Shown: positions 1-5,548 of the stretch, in pieces | How the letters are laid out: each line of letters starts with the position of its first letter | Position numbering within the stretch: position 1 is the stretch's first letter | Assembly: GCA_016763115.1 (NCBI GenBank) | Contig: JAESUL010000240.1 | Span: forward strand, 1-10,278 | Direction of reading: 5' to 3' | Source: Phycisphaerales bacterium | GTDB lineage: Bacteria; Planctomycetota; Phycisphaerae; Phycisphaerales; UBA1924 | Length of the DNA stretch: 10,278 nucleotides | Notes under the pieces: generated by a model | Told to the model about the DNA's origin: nothing | Seen by the model: only the letters and a program-made list of their open reading frames with translations | Databases searched by the model: none | Program-made: the position numbers and the translations under genes

Positions 1-73
1 CGACCGCCCGCGCAGCCTTGTGTCCGGTGCCGAAGACCTTAACCAGTTGTTCGATGCCAATTCTCGTTCCCAT
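1..73 (-). CDS. ABC transporter ATP-binding protein, N-terminal fragment
   Basis: Only the first 24 codons are inside the window, read leftward from an ATG at 73-71. The peptide starts MGTRIGIEQLVKVFG and continues with TGHKAARAV. This resembles the first beta strand and A-loop region of ABC ATPases, where a 'L.KVFG....AV.G' pattern precedes the Walker A loop. The Walker A motif itself would lie beyond the edge, so the family call is inference from a short stretch. The start is supported by a TATCAT hexamer seven bases upstream and by the absence of a Shine-Dalgarno sequence, as for several other genes here. It diverges from the DUF721 gene. Its substrate cannot be told. A link with the solute-binding lipoprotein 4.3 kb away would be speculation. 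Confidence 0.5.
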   Translation of the reverse strand, partial: MGTRIGIEQLVKVFGTGHKAARAV

Positions 74-80
74 AGGGGCG

Positions 81-86
81 ATGATA
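81..86 (-). promoter_or_regulatory. Putative -10 box for the leftward ABC-type gene
   Basis: On the minus strand the hexamer reads TATCAT, one base from TATAAT, with seven bases between it and the ATG at 73. This would put transcription initiation at or next to the start codon. No good -35 hexamer is seen 16-18 bases upstream, so the call rests on position and -10 match. Confidence 0.4.
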
Positions 87-100
87 GCCCGGCGAGCCGA

Positions 101-106
101 TAGACT
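101..106 (+). promoter_or_regulatory. Putative -10 box for the DUF721/DciA-like gene
   Basis: TAGACT (fits TAnnnT) lies five bases before the GTG at 112. No Shine-Dalgarno sequence can fit between them, so a leaderless transcript is likely if the GTG is the true start. A -35 element is not evident. Confidence 0.35.
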
Positions 107-111
107 CTGCA

Positions 112-537
112 GTGAACGATTTGCCCCACCAATCTTCATCAAACCAGCCCAGCGAGGTCCGCACATCCGATGCCTTGTCTCGCTTGCGCGGGTTCCGCGT
201 CTACCCGGACCGTGCTCGCCCACTCGGCAATGATCTTGATCGCGCCCTCAAATCGCTCCGGCTTGTTTCGCAGAGCGAGCAAGCGGGCATCGAGGCGTGG
301 AACACCATTGTGCCCGATGCGATCCGTGAGCAGACCGATGCGCTCGGGCTCGATCGTGGAAGGCTGATTGTCCGCGTGCCGAGCGCAGCGATCCGCTACA
401 AGGCCGACACCTGGCTCCGCAGCGGGGGGCTTGGCGAACTGCAAGCACTCGCCCGCGTGCCGATCCGCAGTGTGCAGATGAAGATCGTCGCCCAGAACGC
501 CGATCCAGAGGGCGATCGTCCGCGTATAGAGAAGTGA
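112..537 (+). CDS. DUF721 / DciA-like protein
   Basis: This is a 141-residue protein starting at GTG. Residues about 45-125 match the DUF721 pattern: a conserved Trp in 'EAWNTIVPDAI' (W63), 'EQT', then the strand 'GRLIVRVPSAA' (from G83) and 'LGELQALA', a KH-like fold. DUF721 includes DciA, the replicative helicase loader of bacteria that lack DnaC/DnaI, so the likely role is cytoplasmic, at replication initiation. The N-terminal ~40 residues are polar and probably disordered. The helicase-loading role is family knowledge, and not every DUF721 protein has been tested. The gene is probably co-transcribed with the FmdB-like gene 21 bp downstream. The start is inferred from the adjacent TAGACT box; no better in-frame start with a ribosome site is seen. 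Confidence 0.75.
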   Translation: MNDLPHQSSSNQPSEVRTSDALSRLRGFRVYPDRARPLGNDLDRALKSLRLVSQSEQAGIEAWNTIVPDAIREQTDALGLDRGRLIVRVPSAAIRYKADTWLRSGGLGELQALARVPIRSVQMKIVAQNADPEGDRPRIEK

Positions 538-558
538 ACCAGATGAACGAGAACCACC

Positions 559-858
559 ATGCCGACTTATGTCTATGAATATCTTGATGATGACGGGAAA
601 GGGACCGGCGAGTCCTTCGAGCTCATCGAACCGATCACCGCCGATGCGCTGACCAAGCACGAGGGGCGCGCGGTTCATCGTGTGCCTCAGGCCCCGATCA
701 TCGCGGGCAAGTGGTCGGACATGAAAGAGAAGAGCGTGCTGAGCAACAAGAACCTCGAACGCCTCGGGTTTACCAAGTACGAGAAGCGTGGCGATGGGTA
801 CATGGAACGCGTCGCGGGCAAAGAAGGGCCCAAGACCATCAAGGACGGCAGCGACTAA
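559..858 (+). CDS. FmdB-like small protein lacking zinc-ribbon cysteines
   Basis: This 99-residue protein begins MPTYVYEYLDDDGKG, matching the FmdB-family opening (MPTYEY..C..CG..FE). It continues with the family-like segments 'SFELIEPI', 'HEGRAVHRVPQAPII' and 'NLERLGFTKYEKRGDGYME' (GFTKY at residues 70-74). Canonical FmdB proteins carry two CxxC knuckles that bind zinc; this protein has no cysteine at all, so it cannot form the usual ribbon. FmdB is named as a putative regulator, and its biochemical role is poorly defined. The Shine-Dalgarno signal is weak (GAACGAGAACC upstream), and the gene probably depends on transcription from the DUF721 gene 21 bp upstream. The C-terminal tail is charged and hydrophilic, and there is no signal peptide or TM segment. 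Family assignment is fairly good; function is unknown. Confidence 0.6.
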   Translation: MPTYVYEYLDDDGKGTGESFELIEPITADALTKHEGRAVHRVPQAPIIAGKWSDMKEKSVLSNKNLERLGFTKYEKRGDGYMERVAGKEGPKTIKDGSD

Positions 859-870
859 GCGGTGCCCTGT

Positions 871-966
871 TGGGTGCCACTACTCGCCGTCTTCGGCGCA
901 GTAGTGTCTTTGTTCTTCGATGTGTTTCCAGCACTACTGCGCCCTTCGGGCGAGTAGTAGCACCCA
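871..966. repeat. Nested palindrome: two inverted copies of a bulged hairpin (REP/BIME-like)
   Basis: Two 35-36 nt units face each other. The left unit (871-906) folds as an 11-bp stem, ACTACT-CGCCG (879-889) pairing with CGGCG-C-AGTAGT (894-905), with one bulged C at 899. The right unit (932-966) folds as ACTACT-G-CGCCC (933-944) pairing with GGGCG-AGTAGT (948-958), with the bulge mirrored at G939. The units are also inverted copies of each other: TGGGTGCCACTACTCGCCG at 871-889 matches the reverse complement of 948-966 at 17 of 19 bases, and 896-906 exactly complements 932-942. The hairpin loops differ (TCTT, TTC). A 25-base spacer (907-931) separates the units. The element lies between two convergent stop codons, so it could act as a bidirectional terminator or mRNA-stabilising structure, though no T-run follows on either strand. 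The architecture resembles REP doublets (BIMEs). Confidence 0.8.
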
Positions 967-1000
967 GATCTTGATTCTGAAACAAACTGCCAAACGCGAC

Positions 1001-2368
1001 CTAAACAGTTTGCCGTTCTTTGGTGTTTGGTAATTCCGGCACATACGCCGGCGAGAGGGCTGCGAGCATGCCGAGCAATGCGGCGGTCTGTGCGTTGATC
1101 AGCACCACATCGGTCATTGAAACCATCGCCAATCCAACAATACCGAACACCGGCCCGATCGCGAATCCGCTTGCGCCAAAGCGGTTTGCTGCATTCTTCC
1201 CGTTGCGGAGTAGTACGAGCACCAGCAGCCCCGCGATGCCCAGCCCGACCAACCCGGTCGTTGCGCTCAGTTGGAGCGGGGTGTTGTGGGCGTGATCGTG
1301 AATGAGAACCTCTTCGGGCGCGAGTGGTCTGGCCCACTGTTTGTACCCGCCCGCGCCAACGCCACCGATCGGGTGCTCGAGGGTTGCCCGGGCCGCGAGT
1401 TGGGCCATGCGGATTCGCGCGCCGGTGTCCGAGTTGTACTGCCCGTTGAACGCGTCGGCGATCTCGCTTTGCGCTTGCGTTGCGCGATCTCGGATCGTGC
1501 TGCCTCCAACGGCGAAGACCGCCACAAGCACGATCGCACTAAGACACCCGAATGAAAGCAAGGTGCGAACCCGAACTCGTTTGGTCAACACGCCAAAGCT
1601 TACAATCACAATCGCGAGCAGCACCATTGCGATCCATGCCCCGCGTGAACCCGTTGCGATAATCGAGACCGCCATCAACGATGACGCGCCGATACTAAAG
1701 ACTCGCAGGCGCCCGCGATCAAAGAGTGCCGAGGGCAGAACGAGCCCGAGCCCGGCGACAAAGAGCGACCCCCCAACAACCGGCTGGTACCATCCGGAAA
1801 TACGCTTTGGATCATGCCAGAAATACTCTGCCAATGGTTCGTACCCAAAGCCATCGAAGGCATCAACGACCTGCGCGAGCATGGCCAACCCAAAGCCAAC
1901 AAGCAACGCCCAGATCAGCACCGTTCTCTTCTCAATGATCGGATAAAGGAACCCTACCAAAAGCATCCACCGGAGTTTGGATATCTCCTCGAGCCCTAAG
2001 GGAATATTGCCCGACCAGAGCAAGGTCACGCCCATCCAACCCGCGAGGGCGAGGGTGACGAGCACCGCCGGCTGCCCGAATCCGTGAATCCATATGGGGA
2101 AGGTGTTGAGGATGCGGACGACAAAGAACACGACCAACGGGGCCATCGCGATCTGGAGAACAGTCTGAGGCCCGAGCAGCCCGACGCACCCGATGCACGC
2201 AAAGATTAGGTGAATCCGGTCGCCGATCGCGTCTTGTCGGTGCATACGCACAAACGCGGCATCGCACGCCGATCGGTCGATGTAGGACCCGTCAACACGC
2301 CTCACGAGCCACCCAAGCCTCCCGGGCGGGGTTCTGTGGGGCTTGGTGCTGGCAGCAGGGGGGCTCAT
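1001..2368 (-). CDS. O-antigen ligase / Wzy-like polymerase family membrane protein
   Basis: With an ATG at 2368 the protein has 455 residues. It is mostly hydrophobic, with roughly ten to twelve TM helices starting near residue 60, after a Pro/Arg-rich cytoplasmic N-terminus. Family hallmarks are 'GSRGAWIAM' (from G240) and the C-terminal 'HDHAHNTPLQLSATTGLVGLG' region (H357-H361), the H.HN...Q...E.G..GL signature of the O-antigen ligase (Wzy_C) family. A large hydrophilic segment between them ('DRATQAQSEIADAFNGQYNS...GARIRM') fits the periplasmic loop where glycan transfer occurs. Members ligate or polymerise undecaprenyl-linked glycans at the periplasmic face of the inner membrane. No other polysaccharide gene is adjacent, so ligase versus polymerase cannot be decided. 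The reading frame stays open up to 2527, but that extension is Cys/Pro-rich and unlike a protein N-terminus. A CACAAT box just upstream of 2368 favours the shorter start. Confidence 0.82.
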   Translation of the reverse strand: MSPPAASTKPHRTPPGRLGWLVRRVDGSYIDRSACDAAFVRMHRQDAIGDRIHLIFACIGCVGLLGPQTVLQIAMAPLVVFFVVRILNTFPIWIHGFGQPAVLVTLALAGWMGVTLLWSGNIPLGLEEISKLRWMLLVGFLYPIIEKRTVLIWALLVGFGLAMLAQVVDAFDGFGYEPLAEYFWHDPKRISGWYQPVVGGSLFVAGLGLVLPSALFDRGRLRVFSIGASSLMAVSIIATGSRGAWIAMVLLAIVIVSFGVLTKRVRVRTLLSFGCLSAIVLVAVFAVGGSTIRDRATQAQSEIADAFNGQYNSDTGARIRMAQLAARATLEHPIGGVGAGGYKQWARPLAPEEVLIHDHAHNTPLQLSATTGLVGLGIAGLLVLVLLRNGKNAANRFGASGFAIGPVFGIVGLAMVSMTDVVLINAQTAALLGMLAALSPAYVPELPNTKERQTV

Positions 2369-2373
2369 GAACG

Positions 2374-2379
2374 ATTGTG
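2374..2379 (-). promoter_or_regulatory. Putative -10 box for the O-antigen ligase family gene
   Basis: The minus strand reads CACAAT followed by five bases and then the ATG at 2368. Four of six bases match TATAAT, and it sits at the same distance from the start as the boxes of other genes in this window. No convincing -35 is seen at normal spacing. Confidence 0.3.
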
Positions 2380-2544
2380 GGCGTGTCGATGCGTGCAATC
2401 CACCCCCCGGGCAGCAACCGGGCAGCGATCTCGGCGGTACCATTGGGTGGATCTTGTAAAAAACTTTGGATTCCGCGTGCCAAAGCGTGCGGATATCCGA
2501 ATATTGCCCAAGTAGTGATAGTGTCAAGGTCTGTTGGTCTGATC

Positions 2545-2550
2545 GAGGGT
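2545..2550 (+). promoter_or_regulatory. Ribosome binding site deciding the DUF4175-like start
   Basis: GAGGGT lies six bases before the ATG at 2557. It supports this start over the in-frame upstream alternatives back to 2377, and the hydrophobic N-terminal helix begins shortly after it. Confidence 0.6.
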
Positions 2551-2556
2551 TCCGCC

Positions 2557-4380
2557 ATGAATGAAATCAAACGCGTCCTGGGTATCGCTGGTAAGCGTCT
2601 GTTCCTGATCGATCTCCTTCGCACCCTGGCGATCACGCTCTTTGTGGTTGTTGTGATTCTGGTTGTTGGTCGCGTGACGCAGAAGCTTGTGCCTGTGGTC
2701 GAGATCCCGTGGATGCTGACCTTTGGCATTGGCGCGGGCGTGGCGTTGCTCAGCGCGGGGCTGTGGTCATTCCTTCGCAGACCGAACCAACTCAAGATCG
2801 CCCAAGAGGTTGACGAACGCGCCAACCTCCGCGAGACACTCTCGACCGCGTTGTGCGTTGACCAGTCCGACGATGCGTGGTCCAAGACCATTGTTTCCGA
2901 CGCGGCCCACCAGGCCAAGCGGGTCACGATGCGCGATGCCCTGCCCATCGCCGCCCCGCGGTTGTGGCCGATGCCATTTGCTGCGGCCCTCGTGCTGCTC
3001 GCGGTGTGGTACCTGCCGAGCACCGATGTCACCGGGTTGATGGCTAAAAAGCAACTGAAGCAGATCGAGCAGGCCGAGATCCGCGAGGTGCGTGCAACGG
3101 TCAACGAGATCAACAACAAAATGGAAGCGATCGCCAAGAGCGTTGATATGGATCTTGAAGCCGCCGGCGATGAGGGCACCGACGACCTCTTGAACCCCAC
3201 ACGCACCGAGATGGTCAGCCCCGACGAGATGGTCCGCGCAACACTCAAAAAACTCACTCGGCTCAACGATCAACTCGACGACAAACGCAACGATGAGGAG
3301 GGCGCGACCTTTGATGCCATCCGCGACGCGATGCGGAACCTGAACGCGCCCGAGCCGGGGGCGGCATCAGAGATGGGGCGTGCAATGGCGCGCGGCGATT
3401 TCAAGGATGCCAAGAAGCAGCTTGAGAACCTCGCCAACCAGATCAAGAACGGCTCGATGTCCGAGAGCGACAAGGCGAAGGTTGCCGCCTCTCTTGACAA
3501 CATGAAGAAACAACTCGAGAAAATGGCTGCCAACAACCAGAACCTCGAAGAGCAACTCAAGGCTGCGGGCATGAGCGATGCCCAAGCCAAGCAGCTCGGC
3601 GGCGATCCCGACGCTATCAAGAAAGCACTCGAAAAACTCGACACGCTCTCGCCAGAACAGATCGAAAAACTCGCCAAAGCCGCGGCGGCCCAGCAGAACG
3701 CCTCGGACGCGGCAAGCGCAATGGCCCAAGCAATGGGACAGATGGCCCAGGGGATGCAGCAGGGCAATATGCAGCAGGCGGGTGAGGGGCTCGAGCAGAT
3801 GGGCGGGCAGCTCTCGAACATGGAACAGATGCAGGGAGAAGCCCAAGCGCTCGACCAAGCCATGGCCCAAGCACAACAACAAATGGACCAACTCGGGCAA
3901 GGACAGGGGCAAGGGCAAGGTCAGGGACAGACCTTCGGCGAAGGGTCCGAGTGGGGCAAGACCGGCGAGTTCTCTGAGGGTGAATCCATGAACCAGCGGG
4001 GCGCGGGCACAGGCGGACCCGGGCAGGGCATGGGCGCATCACCCAACGCCCAAGCAGTGGACTACACGATCAAAAAAGAACACGCCAAGGTCAACACGAC
4101 CGACCAGGGCCCCGTGATCTCATCCACCTTTGTCTACGGCGAGCAGGTCCGCGGCGAATCATCCGCAGCCTTCTCTGAAGCGACGACCAGCGCCGCTGTG
4201 CTTGCATCCGAAGCGATCGAGACCAAGCGTGTTCCCCATGAGCACGAAGCCGCAATCAAACGCTACTTCGGTCGGCTTGAAAAAGCAGCCAAAGAAGCGA
4301 GCGGCGCACAGACCGAACCGGCCAAGTCCGGCGATGATGCGGACAAACCCGCGGACAAACCGAAACAGGAAGGTGATTGA
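2557..4380 (+). CDS. DUF4175-like membrane-anchored coiled-coil protein
   Basis: This 607-residue protein has two N-terminal TM helices (about 20-39 and 51-72), a charged segment with 'AQEVDERANLRETLSTAL' (82-99), and a third TM helix (about 137-154). A long helical, coiled-coil-rich region of alternating Lys/Glu/Gln follows. Residues about 388-493 are Gln/Met/Gly-rich, with six exact Gly-Gln pairs at 447-458 encoded by six GGNCAR hexamers (3895-3930). The C-terminus has a conserved-looking block, 'FVYGEQVRGESSAAFSEA' and 'VPHEHEAAIKRYFGRLEK', then a charged tail. Three early TM helices plus a Gln/Met-rich low-complexity tail are typical of DUF4175-type proteins, often found with MoxR, DUF58 and von Willebrand A genes; none are nearby here. 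The function is unknown; it is probably anchored in the inner membrane. The stop overlaps the next start (TGATG), implying translational coupling. Confidence 0.7.
   Translation: MNEIKRVLGIAGKRLFLIDLLRTLAITLFVVVVILVVGRVTQKLVPVVEIPWMLTFGIGAGVALLSAGLWSFLRRPNQLKIAQEVDERANLRETLSTALCVDQSDDAWSKTIVSDAAHQAKRVTMRDALPIAAPRLWPMPFAAALVLLAVWYLPSTDVTGLMAKKQLKQIEQAEIREVRATVNEINNKMEAIAKSVDMDLEAAGDEGTDDLLNPTRTEMVSPDEMVRATLKKLTRLNDQLDDKRNDEEGATFDAIRDAMRNLNAPEPGAASEMGRAMARGDFKDAKKQLENLANQIKNGSMSESDKAKVAASLDNMKKQLEKMAANNQNLEEQLKAAGMSDAQAKQLGGDPDAIKKALEKLDTLSPEQIEKLAKAAAAQQNASDAASAMAQAMGQMAQGMQQGNMQQAGEGLEQMGGQLSNMEQMQGEAQALDQAMAQAQQQMDQLGQGQGQGQGQGQTFGEGSEWGKTGEFSEGESMNQRGAGTGGPGQGMGASPNAQAVDYTIKKEHAKVNTTDQGPVISSTFVYGEQVRGESSAAFSEATTSAAVLASEAIETKRVPHEHEAAIKRYFGRLEKAAKEASGAQTEPAKSGDDADKPADKPKQEGD
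3895..3930 (+). repeat. Six tandem hexamers encoding (Gly-Gln)6
   Basis: The hexamers GGGCAA, GGACAG, GGGCAA, GGGCAA, GGTCAG and GGACAG follow one another in frame inside the DUF4175-like gene. Synonymous codons vary between units, so the repeat is kept at protein level rather than being a recent slippage product. Confidence 0.8.
4367..4373 (+). promoter_or_regulatory. Shine-Dalgarno site for the coupled solute-binding lipoprotein
   Basis: AGGAAGG inside the last codons of the upstream gene sits six bases before the ATG at 4380. It is the clearest ribosome site in the window, and it selects this ATG over the overlapping TTG at 4377. Confidence 0.7.
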
Positions 4381-5438
4381 TGAGCCGTGCGTTCTTTGTC
4401 GGCTCTTTGATTGCACTCTTGCTGGTGCTCGGCGGGTGCCCAAGTCCCAATCAAGGGGTCGAGATCAAGGGCACGGTTGTGCTGTACACCAGTGCGGACG
4501 ATCACCTTGCCAAACTACTTGCCGATGCGTTCACCCAAGAAACCGGCATCCGTGTTCAGATTCTTGGCGATACCGAAGCAACCAAAACCACCGGGCTTGT
4601 GGCGCGGATCTTGGCCGAGCGTGATGAGCCGCAAGGCGATGTCTGGTGGTCGAGCGAGCCGATGGGCACGATCCTGCTTGCGAAATCCGGAGTGCTCAAG
4701 CCTGTTGGTATGCGTGGGACAGTTGATGACGATTGGCCAAGCGAGTTGGTCGGCGAGGATTTCGCGTGGGTTGGCTTTGCCCAGCGCGCCCGGGTGACCG
4801 TCTATTCAACAACGCGCGTCGAGCACCCGCCGAGCACGCTGCGGGCGTTGATTGAACCGCAATGGAAGGGACGCGTCGGCATGGCCCGCCCGCAGTTCGG
4901 CACCACCCGCGGGCACATGGCGCTCTTGCACGCGCGGTGGGGGGGCGAGCAGTTTGGGCTCTGGCTTGAAGGGCTCAAAGAGAACAAAGTCCGCATGTAC
5001 GACGGCAACGCAAGCGTGGTCCGCGCCATCGCGATGGGCGAGATAGATATCGGACTCACCGATACCGACGATGTATTCGCCGGGCAGATCAATGGATGGG
5101 ATGTTGATCTTATCTACGAATCCGTCGATCCGGCCGATGAAACGCACGCCATGTACAGTGCTGGCCCGACCACCATCCCCAACACCGTTGCGATTATCCA
5201 TGAGGGCCCAAATCCGATCCAGGCAATGCGCTTTGCCCGGTTCCTTGTGTCGGCCCAAAGCGAGCGGATCATCGCCCAGAGTGTGAGCCGAAACTTCCCT
5301 GTGAACACAACCCTTGCCGATGAGTTCTCCTCTCTTCGGCCCACCGAAAGAGGCGTGGGGACAATCTCTTACAAAGACGCGCACGGCTCGGTGGATGCCG
5401 CGATGGATAGATGCGAACGGACCTTGCAGGGTCCGTAG
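4380..5438 (+). CDS. Solute-binding lipoprotein, FbpA/FutA-type fold
   Basis: This is a 352-residue protein with a lipoprotein signal peptide: MSR, a hydrophobic core, and a canonical lipobox LGGC (C20). The mature part has the features of extracellular solute-binding proteins of the iron(III) ABC-transporter class: 'VVLYTSADDHLAKLLADAFTQ' (from V33), 'GDVWWSSEP', 'GRVGMARPQFGTTRGHM', 'GEIDIGLTDTDD' (D228-D231) and 'AGPTTIPNTVAII'. In FbpA/FutA proteins the stretch after 'GE' usually holds tyrosines that bind Fe(III); here it reads LTDTDDVFAG with no tyrosine, so the ligand may not be iron, or may be bound differently. No permease or ATPase gene adjoins it. The ATG shares its A with the TGA of the DUF4175-like gene and has a strong Shine-Dalgarno site, so the two are co-translated. 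The protein is tethered to a membrane, facing the periplasm. Confidence 0.8.
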   Translation: MSRAFFVGSLIALLLVLGGCPSPNQGVEIKGTVVLYTSADDHLAKLLADAFTQETGIRVQILGDTEATKTTGLVARILAERDEPQGDVWWSSEPMGTILLAKSGVLKPVGMRGTVDDDWPSELVGEDFAWVGFAQRARVTVYSTTRVEHPPSTLRALIEPQWKGRVGMARPQFGTTRGHMALLHARWGGEQFGLWLEGLKENKVRMYDGNASVVRAIAMGEIDIGLTDTDDVFAGQINGWDVDLIYESVDPADETHAMYSAGPTTIPNTVAIIHEGPNPIQAMRFARFLVSAQSERIIAQSVSRNFPVNTTLADEFSSLRPTERGVGTISYKDAHGSVDAAMDRCERTLQGP

Positions 5439-5548
5439 AACCCCGTGCGATCCATTCCTATCGACACAAACCGACGAGAACCGTGATCTGATGGGCTCTT
5501 TCGTTTGCACCGCCCATTGCCCACTCGGCTTTGGCCGATGCTTGGAGT
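5439..5548. other. Intergenic gap before the HD-GYP gene
   Basis: This ~110-bp gap has no strong hairpin with a T-run, so no intrinsic terminator is evident after the binding-protein gene. A weak -10-like GATGCT (5537-5542) sits six bases before the GTG at 5549. The frame is open back to a TGA at 5489, so a slightly longer HD-GYP N-terminus from TTG 5531 is possible. Confidence 0.4.

Larger units (their letters stand above)
2369..2556. other. Divergent intergenic region
   Basis: This 188-bp gap separates the leftward ligase-family gene from the rightward DUF4175-like gene. It should hold promoters for both. It contains an AT-rich patch around TTGTAAAAAAC (2456-2466) and a perfect 10-bp palindrome CGGATATCCG (2490-2499), which may be chance or an operator. 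The rightward frame is open from 2377, but translation of that stretch looks non-coding (Pro/Arg/Cys-rich, no family character) and a ribosome site at 2545 points to the 2557 start. Confidence 0.5.

Noticed and set aside
543..578. Eleven-codon frame (MNENHHADLCL) overlapping the FmdB-like start
   Set aside because: It has no ribosome site or attenuator-like codon run and is likely chance, although it overlaps the downstream ATG.
855..1337. 160-codon leftward frame covering the nested palindrome
   Set aside because: It overlaps the conserved C-terminal motif of the ligase-family gene in another frame, and runs through a palindromic non-coding element.
2490..2499. Palindrome CGGATATCCG as an operator
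   Set aside because: A 10-bp perfect palindrome is expected by chance at this scale, and no regulator gene or second copy is present to support it.
2377..2556. 60-codon N-terminal extension of the DUF4175-like protein
   Set aside because: The translation is Pro/Arg/Cys-rich with no protein-like character, it overlaps the presumed promoter region, and a GAGGGT ribosome site favours ATG 2557.
2292..3266. 324-codon leftward frame antisense to the DUF4175-like gene
   Set aside because: Ser/Arg/Thr-rich translation without motifs, opposite a well-supported coding frame with TM helices and coiled coil.
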